From: Microcystis aeruginosa W13-11
GTDB taxonomy: Bacteria; Cyanobacteriota; Cyanobacteriia; Cyanobacteriales; Microcystaceae
NCBI GenBank assembly: GCA_009995705.1
Contig: JAADBR010000061.1
Span: forward strand, 1 to 21,908
Length of the DNA stretch: 21,908 bases
Direction: 5' to 3'
Positions 1 through 5,551 of this stretch are shown one piece after another. How positions within the stretch are numbered: position 1 is the stretch's first letter; each line of letters begins with the position of its first letter. The translations under genes and the position numbers were made by a program. The notes under the pieces were generated by a model, which had not been told where the DNA came from, did no database searches, and was given only the letters and a program-made list of their open reading frames with translations.

Positions 1-160
1 TGGGACACACCATGACCGAGATATTAACGCTAGTAAAAACATTTTGGCCGCAGGACTTGCGGTGTCAGTCCGGGTCGCGACCATAAGACCAGAACAGAGT
101 AAATCTGTTAAGGCCGGTGCGGAACCCCGCAAGGGAAAGAAGCAGAAACCTAAATCGTGA
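1..160 (+). CDS. tnpB: TnpB (IS200/IS605-family OrfB), C-terminal end, partial
   Basis: The window opens inside this gene. Base 1 is the last base of a codon and the frame then reads GTHHDRDINASKNILAAGL and ends at TGA 158-160. HDRDxNAxxNI is the last RuvC motif of TnpB, carrying the third catalytic aspartate, and it directly follows the zinc-finger cysteines, which lie outside the window. TnpB proteins are RNA-guided DNA nucleases carried by IS200/IS605 elements. A short basic tail (RKGKKQKPKS) follows, as is common in the family. Only 52 residues are visible, so intactness of the rest cannot be judged. The frame is clean to its stop and the element's right-end hairpin follows within 15 bp. 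Confidence 0.88.
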   Translation, partial: GTHHDRDINASKNILAAGLAVSVRVATIRPEQSKSVKAGAEPRKGKKQKPKS

Positions 161-222
161 GGTTTGGGAATCACCGTCCGTTTACGGCGGTGAGGATGTC
201 AACTCAGGCTGAAAATCCTATA
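60..222 (+). ncRNA. Candidate omega-RNA (reRNA) overlapping tnpB 3' end
   Basis: TnpB nucleases use a guide RNA made from the 3' end of tnpB and the right end of the element, with the guide taken from the flanking DNA. The needed parts are here: the tnpB 3' coding part, the right-end hairpin at 171-193 and a probable element end at 202. If so, the guide would start at about 203 and read CTCAGGCTGAAAATCC onward, toward dxs. The 5' limit is a guess and no promoter or processing site is visible. The call rests on family knowledge plus layout. Confidence 0.35.
161..202 (+). mobile_element. Right end of IS200/IS605-type element
   Basis: Eleven bases after the tnpB stop lies an imperfect hairpin at 171-193: TCACCG and CCG pair with CGG and CGGTGA around a TTTA loop, with one bulged T. 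It is followed by GAGGATGTCAA. A subterminal hairpin instead of terminal inverted repeats, with a TCAA-like right cleavage site a few bases on, is the standard right-end layout of this family. I place the end near 202, at TCAA 199-202; the exact base is inferred. The left end is outside the window. No tnpA is visible, so this may be a tnpB-only element mobilised in trans. Confidence 0.7.
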
Positions 223-235
223 CAGTTGGTATAGG
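217..235. repeat. Perfect 7-bp inverted repeat in dxs leader
   Basis: CCTATAC (217-223) and GTATAGG (229-235) form a perfect inverted repeat around AGTTG, 29 bp before the dxs start and 15 bp after the IS end. No T-run follows, so it is not an ordinary terminator. It could be an operator or an RNA hairpin in the dxs leader. Part of it would fall within the predicted TnpB guide. Confidence 0.45.
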
Positions 236-263
236 GATAAACTACTTTGAAAAAGAAGCCGAT

Positions 264-2174
264 ATGCACCTAAGTGAAATTACTCATCCCAACCAGTTAC
301 ATGGTTTGTCACTCCGTCAATTAGAAGATATTGCCCGTCAGATTCGCGAAAAACACCTCCAGACGATCGCCGCTACTGGTGGACATTTAGGACCGGGGTT
401 AGGAGTCGTAGAACTAACGATCGCCCTTTACCAAACCCTCGATCTCGATCGCGATAAAGTCCTTTGGGACGTGGGACACCAAGCTTATCCGCACAAACTC
501 CTCACTGGTCGCTATAGCGATTTCCACACCCTGCGCCAAAAAAAAGGCGTTGCAGGCTATCTAAAACGTTGCGAGAGCAAATTTGACCATTTTGGGGCTG
601 GACACGCCTCTACGAGCATTTCTGCGGGGTTAGGAATGGCTTTAGCCCGGGATGCCAAGGGGGAAGATTTTAAGGTGGTATCGATCATCGGGGATGGCGC
701 TTTAACCGGGGGTATGGCCCTAGAAGCGATTAACCATGCTGGACATTTACCGAACACCAACATCATGGTTATCCTCAACGATAACGAGATGTCCATTTCC
801 CCCAACGTCGGGGCAATTTCCCGCTATCTCAATAAAGTTCGTCTTAGCGAACCCGTCCAGTTTATCGCTGATAATATCGAGGAACAATTGAAAAATCTAC
901 CCTTCTTCGGGGACTCCCTCACTCCGGAAATGGAACGAGTCAAAGAAGGAATGAAACGGTTAGCAGTTCCCAAAGTCGGCGCTGTCATTGAGGAATTGGG
1001 CTTTAAATATTTTGGCCCGATTGATGGTCATAATATTCCCGAATTAATCGCCACTTTTAAACAGGCCCATAAGGTCCACGGACCGGTTTTCGTCCACGTT
1101 GCCACCGTTAAAGGCAAAGGCTACGAATGGGCCGAAAAAGATCAAGTGGGTTATCATGCCCAAAATCCCTTTAATTTAGCCACGGGTAAACCGATTCCCT
1201 CCAGTAAACCGAAACCTCCCGCTTATTCCAAAGTTTTCGGCCATACTCTCACTAAATTAGCGGAAAATGACCCGCGCATTATCGGTATCACCGCAGCCAT
1301 GGCTACCGGGACGGGATTAGATAAATTTCAAGCAAAACTGCCGAAACAGTACATCGATGTGGGAATTGCCGAACAACACGCCGTTACTCTCGCTGGTGGT
1401 CTTGCTTGCGAAGGAATGCGCCCAGTTGTCACTATTTACTCTACTTTCCTGCAGCGGGCCTTTGATCAGATTATTCACGATATCTGCATTCAAAATCTAC
1501 CAGTTTTCTTCTGCATGGACCGGGCCGGTATTGTTGGGGCCGATGGACCGACTCACCAAGGGATGTACGATATCGCCTACCTGCGTTGTATCCCCAATAT
1601 GACCATTATGGCCCCGAAAGATGAGGCGGAACTGCAAAGAATGGTGGTGACGGGGATTAATCATACCAGCGGCCCCATTGCTATGCGTTACCCCCGGGGC
1701 AACGGTTTAGGGGTTCCCCTGATGGAAGAGGGTTGGGAAGCTTTACCCATCGGTAAGGGCGAAATTCTCCGCAGTGGTGATGATATTCTCCTGTTAGGAT
1801 ACGGCACGATGGTCAACACTTCCCTACAAGTGGCCGAAATTCTCAGCGAACACGGTATCGAAGCCACAGTGGTTAATGCTCGTTTTGTCAAGCCCCTTGA
1901 TACAGAACTTATCTTTCCCCTTGCTCAACGTCTTGGTAAAGTGGTGACTTTGGAAGAAGGTTGTTTGATGGGTGGTTTTGGTTCTGCGGTTTTGGAAGCT
2001 TTACAGGATGCTAATATTCTAGTTCCGGTCAAACGTTTCGGGGTTCCTGATAAATTAGTGGACCACGCAAAACCAGAGGAATCCTTCGCTGATTTGGGTT
2101 TAACCAGTCCCCAGATTGCTGAACAGGTTTTAGCGGCATTTTTTAGCCAAAAACAAACCGCTAAGGTTGGTTAA
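264..2174 (+). CDS. dxs: 1-deoxy-D-xylulose-5-phosphate synthase
   Basis: This thiamine-diphosphate enzyme condenses pyruvate and glyceraldehyde 3-phosphate to DXP, the first step of the MEP isoprenoid pathway. In cyanobacteria that pathway feeds carotenoids, the phytol tail of chlorophyll and quinones. The 636 residues match the family length. Visible motifs are the early [14 protein letters not shown] segment, the cofactor motif GDGALTGG (Gly143-Asp144-Gly145), the catalytic Glu370 in [14 protein letters not shown], and [15 protein letters not shown] in the second domain. The ATG at 264 gives the usual N-terminus; the ribosome-binding site is weak. The gene stands alone and ends in a strong terminator. 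An IS end lies only about 60 bp upstream, so its promoter is either in that short gap or supplied by the element. Confidence 0.97.
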   Translation: MHLSEITHPNQLHGLSLRQLEDIARQIREKHLQTIAATGGHLGPGLGVVELTIALYQTLDLDRDKVLWDVGHQAYPHKLLTGRYSDFHTLRQKKGVAGYLKRCESKFDHFGAGHASTSISAGLGMALARDAKGEDFKVVSIIGDGALTGGMALEAINHAGHLPNTNIMVILNDNEMSISPNVGAISRYLNKVRLSEPVQFIADNIEEQLKNLPFFGDSLTPEMERVKEGMKRLAVPKVGAVIEELGFKYFGPIDGHNIPELIATFKQAHKVHGPVFVHVATVKGKGYEWAEKDQVGYHAQNPFNLATGKPIPSSKPKPPAYSKVFGHTLTKLAENDPRIIGITAAMATGTGLDKFQAKLPKQYIDVGIAEQHAVTLAGGLACEGMRPVVTIYSTFLQRAFDQIIHDICIQNLPVFFCMDRAGIVGADGPTHQGMYDIAYLRCIPNMTIMAPKDEAELQRMVVTGINHTSGPIAMRYPRGNGLGVPLMEEGWEALPIGKGEILRSGDDILLLGYGTMVNTSLQVAEILSEHGIEATVVNARFVKPLDTELIFPLAQRLGKVVTLEEGCLMGGFGSAVLEALQDANILVPVKRFGVPDKLVDHAKPEESFADLGLTSPQIAEQVLAAFFSQKQTAKVG

Positions 2175-2193
2175 AATCTCAAGATTAGCTTGT

Positions 2194-2232
2194 CCAGTTT
2201 TCCCGAAAAATTAGGGAAGACTGGTTTTTTTT
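2194..2232 (+). terminator. Rho-independent terminator of dxs
   Basis: CCAGTTTTCCC pairs with GGGAAGACTGG, with one mismatch, around a short A-rich loop, and is followed at once by a run of eight T. It begins about 20 bp after the dxs stop. Confidence 0.88.
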
Positions 2233-2280
2233 GATCTAGATAGTCAATGAAGACTGCCAGCAATAAATAGTGAGGGGAAC

Positions 2281-2309
2281 GAACCACAGAGACACAAAGG
2301 ACACAAAGA
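2281..2309. repeat. ACAGAGACACAAAGGACACAAAG-type dispersed repeat
   Basis: The purine/AC-rich stretch with repeated ACAAAG and ACACAAAG units resembles the ACCACAGAGACACAGAG-type motif scattered between genes in many cyanobacteria. The call comes from memory of that motif, not from a search. Apart from this and the vapB fragment that follows, the 2233-2492 gap holds nothing I can name. Confidence 0.35.
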
Positions 2310-2358
2310 TCGATCACTACTATATAAGTCAAACTTATCACACAAAGAATAAGAGAGT

Positions 2359-2417
2359 CCAGTAGCTTTAAGAGCATCAGCCATGAGTTGGTCATCAATG
2401 ACAATGTTAGTTCTCAT
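2359..2417 (-). pseudogene. Truncated vapB antitoxin (5' end only)
   Basis: Reading the minus strand from ATG 2417 gives MRTNIVIDDQLMADALKATG. This is almost identical to the start of the intact VapB at 4048-4242 (MMTNIIIDDQLMADALKATG). DNA identity continues upstream through the start region to about 2443 (TTGTGTATAGTAGATT), so the leader and one operator half-site (2430-2437) came too. Beyond codon 20 the sequences diverge abruptly and no antitoxin C-terminus or toxin follows. It is a decapitated copy: the DNA-binding half is kept and the toxin-binding half is lost. Confidence 0.75.
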
Positions 2418-2492
2418 AGTATCCTTAGTTGTGTATAGTAGATTAAACCCCCTGCATAATTAATTTTTGAGGGTTCAAAAATGAGAAAAAAG

Positions 2493-2559
2493 TTTAAATT
2501 TTGCCAAGAAATTGCTTGAATTTTTGTAAAGCAACTTGACTTAAAGACAGAATTGTGTA
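2493..2559 (+). repeat. TA-island leader repeat, copy A
   Basis: The stretch TTTAAATTTTGCCAAGAAAT through GACAGAATTGTGTA recurs at 4662-4728 with only a few substitutions. It lies upstream of the antitoxin gene at 2695, so it is probably the leader of that TA module. The second copy precedes a deletion remnant of the same module. Confidence 0.85.
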
Positions 2560-2694
2560 TGATCGTTCATCGGTAATTTTACCCGGAGTGCTGTGTATGG
2601 TTTCATCAGTTCATCGTATGGCTTCTGGCGTTGAAACAAATTTTGTTTTAGAGCTAACCTTCGAGCAAGAGCAGAATGGGAGGATATATCAACC

Positions 2695-2907
2695 ATGTTA
2701 AGCACTGATCTAGAGATCAGACTAGCAGCTTTAGAAGCTGAAGTAGCACTGCTTAAGCGTTTGCTACCTACTGTCAGCGAAACTCCCTGGTGGGAAAAAA
2801 TTGTCGGCACTTTTGCTGACGATCCGGCTTACGAAGAGGCAATGCAGTTTGGTCAACAGTACCGCCAGTCCCCAAAACCATTAGCCGAGGAAGCATCCGA
2901 ATCCTGA
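2695..2907 (+). CDS. Small antitoxin partner of PIN toxin
   Basis: This is a 70-residue acidic protein. A Leu/Ala-rich helix with heptad-like spacing (LEIRLAALEAEVALLKRLL, about residues 5-23) leads into a short linker with PWWEKIVGTF and a polar tail. Such a helix plus a toxin-clasping tail is typical of small cyanobacterial antitoxins encoded before PIN-domain toxins; no DNA-binding fold is obvious. The ATG at 2695 has GGGAGGA ten bases upstream. The next gene starts one base after this stop, so the two are translationally coupled. The antitoxin role is inferred mainly from context. Confidence 0.7.
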   Translation: MLSTDLEIRLAALEAEVALLKRLLPTVSETPWWEKIVGTFADDPAYEEAMQFGQQYRQSPKPLAEEASES

Positions 2908-2908
2908 A

Positions 2909-3340
2909 ATGTATCTTGTTGATACCGATCATATTAGTATTCTCGATCGCGGGGGACAACCGGCACAACAATTGCTGAAAAAACTGGCTGCTATTACGAG
3001 CAGCGAAGTTGCCACCACAATTATCACCTACGAAGAACAAATGCGGGGATGGCTCAGTTACATAGCCAAGGCAAATTCGATTGAAGTCCAAGTTGTTGCC
3101 TATCGAAGGCTAGAAAAGCACCTCGCTAATTATCGCACGATTCCCATTGTCGGCTTTGATGAAAAGGCAGGTCAAGTTTTTCAAGAACTTCGGGTAACTT
3201 ACCCTCGTTTGGGTTCGATGGATTTGAAGATTGCTGCTATCTCAATGGTTAATCAGGCTGTCCTGCTGACGCGAAATCTCTCAGATTTTGGGCAAATTGC
3301 CGGTTTAAGAGCAGAAGACTGGACGATTACAAGCCACTGA
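2909..3340 (+). CDS. VapC-like PIN-domain ribonuclease toxin
   Basis: This is a 143-residue PIN protein. The acidic metal-binding residues are in place: Asp5 in LVDTDHISIL, Glu42/Glu43 in TYEEQMRG, Asp105 in GSMDLKIAAIS, and Asp126 after LLTRNLSDF. PIN toxins cleave RNA, often tRNA or rRNA, when their antitoxin is degraded. The gene starts one base after the stop of the upstream antitoxin and is followed seven bases later by a DUF433 gene, so three small genes form one unit. Nothing looks broken. The RNA target cannot be read from sequence. Confidence 0.88.
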   Translation: MYLVDTDHISILDRGGQPAQQLLKKLAAITSSEVATTIITYEEQMRGWLSYIAKANSIEVQVVAYRRLEKHLANYRTIPIVGFDEKAGQVFQELRVTYPRLGSMDLKIAAISMVNQAVLLTRNLSDFGQIAGLRAEDWTITSH

Positions 3341-3347
3341 ATTACCT

Positions 3348-3584
3348 ATGGAAAAACAACTTTTGCAGCGAATCACACTCGATTTAAATATCTGTCATGG
3401 CAAACCTTGCCTTCGAGGATTGCGTTATCCTGTTGAATTTATCCTAGAATTACTTAGTTCTGGCATGAGTATCGAAGACATTTTAGCCGACTACGATGAT
3501 TTGGAACGGGAGGATATTCTAGCGGCGTTATTGTTTGCCACTCGATTAACTCAGGTAAAAAGCATCTACCAAATTGCACCATGA
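3348..3584 (+). CDS. DUF433 family antitoxin-like protein
   Basis: The 78-residue protein carries the DUF433 signature: RITLDLNICHGKPCLRG near residues 8-24, then a helix-turn-helix-like part with SGMSIEDILADYDDLEREDI. DUF433 proteins are antitoxins usually encoded just before a DUF5615 PIN-like toxin with an ATGA overlap. That overlap is present here (ATG at 3581 inside the stop region), but the downstream toxin frame ends after 11 codons. This antitoxin therefore appears to have no local toxin. It may still be co-transcribed with the PIN toxin upstream. Confidence 0.82.
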   Translation: MEKQLLQRITLDLNICHGKPCLRGLRYPVEFILELLSSGMSIEDILADYDDLEREDILAALLFATRLTQVKSIYQIAP

Positions 3585-3616
3585 AGTTTTTAGTCGATTT
3601 ACTCAACATTCGTTAA
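3581..3616 (+). pseudogene. DUF5615 PIN-like toxin, only first 11 codons left
   Basis: The frame reads MKFLVDLLNIR and stops at TAA 3614-3616. MKFLVD is the usual start of DUF5615/Mut7-C-like toxins paired with DUF433, where the Asp is a catalytic acidic residue, and the ATGA overlap with the preceding stop fits such a pair. No continuation of the toxin appears in any frame before the convergent vapC at 3638. The toxin is lost. Confidence 0.65.
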
Positions 3617-3637
3617 TAGAAATGAGTCGCAACTCAA

Positions 3638-4051
3638 TCATCGTTCATCATTAGTAGTAGGACAAGCTGAAATTAGCTTTAAGTGCTTAACGAAAGGAAT
3701 AAAATCTTTATCTGAAAAAAGCAGCGGAAGATTATTTTCAATACAAAAGGAGGCAATAATAACATCAGCAGTTTTCCTAATAGTTATCCCTTTCTTGCGT
3801 AACTGGCGATAATTGTCCGCGCTTTTCAATGCCATTCTCAAACCTAGTAAATCATAAATAGTTAATGAAGTTAGTAAGCGATAGGCTATTTGATAATCCT
3901 TATCACTCCTAAAACCTTGGAGAACTTCGGTGAGAATAATATCACCAATAGCTATCGGTTCAACTCCCAGCAATAAATCAAGTTCTGTTGTTTCCGTAGT
4001 ATTATAACCATTGAAATAATCAATCCAAACACTAGAATCCACAAGAATCAT
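3638..4051 (-). CDS. vapC: VapC family PIN-domain toxin
   Basis: This is a 137-residue PIN ribonuclease of the VapBC type. Asp5 in LVDSSVWIDYF, Glu42 in ILTEVLQGF, Asp96 in KTADVIIASFC and Asp114 in LFSDKDF form the expected acidic set. The start ATG (4049-4051) overlaps the vapB stop in an ATGA arrangement, so translation is coupled. The gene converges on the DUF433 module, and the gap of about 20 bp to the broken DUF5615 frame holds no terminator. Confidence 0.93.
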   Translation of the reverse strand: MILVDSSVWIDYFNGYNTTETTELDLLLGVEPIAIGDIILTEVLQGFRSDKDYQIAYRLLTSLTIYDLLGLRMALKSADNYRQLRKKGITIRKTADVIIASFCIENNLPLLFSDKDFIPFVKHLKLISACPTTNDER

Positions 4052-4242
4052 TGATTGTGCCTCATTTCCTCAAGGTTTCCTTCCCATTTAAGCTTACCTT
4101 TAAAGGCTTTAATTTTCTCCTGTTGTTTGAGTCGAATCAAAGTCTTAAGACCCAATTCAACAGCTTCTTGTTCAGTCTTTAAACCAGTAGCTTTAAGTGC
4201 ATCAGCCATGAGTTGGTCATCAATGATAATGTTAGTCATCAT
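4048..4242 (-). CDS. vapB: VapB family antitoxin
   Basis: This 64-residue antitoxin starts MMTNIIIDDQLMADALKATG, the N-terminal DNA-binding strand-helix part, followed by a TEQEAVELGLKTLIRLKQQE helix and a C-terminal toxin-binding tail (GKLKWEGNLEEMR). An in-frame extension upstream to 4353 exists. I chose 4242 because the truncated second copy at 2359-2417 starts its ATG at the same aligned base, AGGGATAGG lies just upstream, and an inverted-repeat operator sits at 4255-4282, inside the longer reading. VapB with VapC normally represses this promoter. Confidence 0.88.
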   Translation of the reverse strand: MMTNIIIDDQLMADALKATGLKTEQEAVELGLKTLIRLKQQEKIKAFKGKLKWEGNLEEMRHNQ

Positions 4243-4254
4243 CCTATCCCTAGT

Positions 4255-4282
4255 TGTGTATAGTAGATTGTTAATATACACA
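4255..4282 (-). promoter_or_regulatory. Inverted-repeat operator upstream of vapB
   Basis: TGTGTATA (4255-4262) and TATACACA (4275-4282) are a perfect 8-bp inverted repeat with a 12-bp spacer. The half-site centres are 20 bp apart, about two helical turns, and lie 13 to 40 bp before the vapB start. Paired half-sites like this suit a dimer-of-dimers antitoxin. The truncated vapB copy keeps one half-site (2430-2437) and has lost the other. Confidence 0.6.
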
Positions 4283-4382
4283 TCATATAGTATTTTACTG
4301 CTTTTAATTTCCGTCTTATTGCTCCCTAATCTCAAATACCAATAATTGACCACAAGACAAAAACTCTCTGTCTGGAGTGGTT

Positions 4383-4661
4383 TGTATTATTTCTCCCAAT
4401 AAAGATAAATAAAAATTATTATAAATTTATAAATAATTGAAAATTTAAATATAAAAAGCCAATGCAACAAAACTTTACAAAACTAGATTTTGTGCGAATT
4501 TGCCCAAATTTAGCTGAAAAGCAGGATTCGTTACATTTCGTAATGTGATAAGATCGTGGTATGCTGTGGGCTTAGTGTGACCATGTAACTTTGTAATCGC
4601 CGAAAACCCGCGCCAATCAAGGCACTTAATCCCTTATCACCTCCTAAAAGAGACATTAAGG
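4383..4661. other. AT-rich intergenic stretch, no gene seen
   Basis: Between vapB and the remnant at 4662 no coding frame is convincing. Bases 4385-4460 are strongly AT-rich and contain a perfect 14-bp palindrome, TTATAAATTTATAA (4419-4432). A smaller hairpin, ACATT-TCGT-AATGT (4533-4546), lies next to GTGATAAGAT, which could serve as an extended -10 box for transcription toward higBA. I assign no function. Confidence 0.4.
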
Positions 4662-4811
4662 GTTAAATTTTGCCAAGAAATTGCTTGAAGTTTTGTAAAG
4701 CCACTTGACTTAAAGACAGAATTGTGCATAGTAGAAGTATGCGGAGAGAAGATTGGACGATTACAAGCAACTGAATTACCTATGGAAAACCAACTTTGGC
4801 AGCGAATCACC
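4662..4811 (+). pseudogene. Deletion remnant of the antitoxin/PIN/DUF433 module
   Basis: Bases 4662-4728 repeat the leader at 2493-2559. From about 4742 the sequence jumps to the end of the PIN toxin gene (GATTGGACGATTACAAGC, compare 3318-3335). It then continues across the DUF433 start (ATTACCTATGGAAAA, compare 3341-3355) to about 4811, where similarity stops. So the antitoxin and nearly all of the toxin are missing and the DUF433 copy keeps only about ten codons (MENQLWQRIT). One internal deletion in a duplicated module explains this. Confidence 0.82.
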
Positions 4812-4841
4812 CCCAGAGATAATTTATGTTTGTTTTTATAA

Positions 4842-5141
4842 ATGCACGTCATCAGCTATCGAAGACTACGAGAATTTACGAATAAACACGCTGATTCCCG
4901 AATGGCTTTAGAGAATTGGTATAAAATTGCCAGTAAAGGGATTTGGTATAATTTAGTTGAGGTTCAAACAGTATTTCCTAAAGCAGAAGCAGTTGGTAAA
5001 TTTACTGTTTTTAACATTAAAGGGAATAGTTATCGTCTCATAACCAGTATCGATTATCAGAAGCGGCTAATTTATATCAAGTATGTTTTAACTCACGCTG
5101 AATACGATAAGGAGCAATGGAAAAATGACCCTTACTTTTAA
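4842..5141 (+). CDS. higB: HigB family toxin (RelE-like mRNA interferase)
   Basis: This 99-residue protein begins MHVISYRRLREFTNKH, the characteristic start of the HigB_toxin family. It continues through ENWYKIASKGIWYNL, FNIKGNSYRLI and IYIKYVLTHAEYDKE, the conserved core of this RelE-superfamily group. HigB enzymes cut mRNA on the ribosome. As usual for higBA, the toxin comes first, and the antitoxin gene overlaps its 3' end by 17 bp. The gene sits about 30 bp after the deletion remnant and has only a weak ribosome-binding site. Confidence 0.92.
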   Translation: MHVISYRRLREFTNKHADSRMALENWYKIASKGIWYNLVEVQTVFPKAEAVGKFTVFNIKGNSYRLITSIDYQKRLIYIKYVLTHAEYDKEQWKNDPYF

Positions 5142-5523
5142 TCCAGAAAAATACAAAGAATTACTAGCTCGCCATTTACCTAAAGTTATTAAAACAGAGG
5201 CAGAAAATGAAAAAGCTTTGGCTATTGTGGAAGAATTAATGCACCGTCAGCATCGAACTCCCGAAGAAGATGAACTTTATGAGCTTCTAATTTTTTTAAT
5301 TGGGAATTTTGAAAAAAGCTTTTATCTACAAGAATCAACCACACCTCATTCTATGTTATTGTTTTTGATGGAACAGCAAGGCGTTAATAAGAAAGACATA
5401 GCCAGAATCCTTGGCTCTGACAAAATTGCCTCGAGTTTAATTGAGGGAAAAGGGTCAATTACCCAAGAACAGGCGAAATTATTAGGACATTTCTTTCATG
5501 TAGATTATAGTTTGTTGATGTAG
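5125..5523 (+). CDS. higA: HigA family antitoxin
   Basis: This is a 132-residue antitoxin. The N-terminal half is helical and acidic (KTEAENEKALAIVEELM, then RTPEEDELYELLIFLI), and the C-terminal half has a helix-turn-helix, roughly residues 75-125, with NKKDIARILGSDKIASSLI and a recognition helix. This matches HigA proteins in which the DNA-binding domain also represses the operon. It overlaps higB by 17 bp and converges on the kinase gene ending at 5552, with only 28 bp between them and no clear terminator. Confidence 0.9.
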   Translation: MTLTFNPEKYKELLARHLPKVIKTEAENEKALAIVEELMHRQHRTPEEDELYELLIFLIGNFEKSFYLQESTTPHSMLLFLMEQQGVNKKDIARILGSDKIASSLIEGKGSITQEQAKLLGHFFHVDYSLLM

Positions 5524-5551
5524 ATACGTTAACTTCGGACTTCTAACTTCT

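Noticed and set aside
171..193. Hairpin as a terminator of tnpB
   Set aside because: No T-run follows, and its position and the GATGTCAA after it fit the right end of an IS200/IS605 element.
4243..4353. Longer vapB start at 4353
   Set aside because: It would translate the inverted-repeat operator and an AT-rich leader. The truncated second copy aligns its ATG with 4242.
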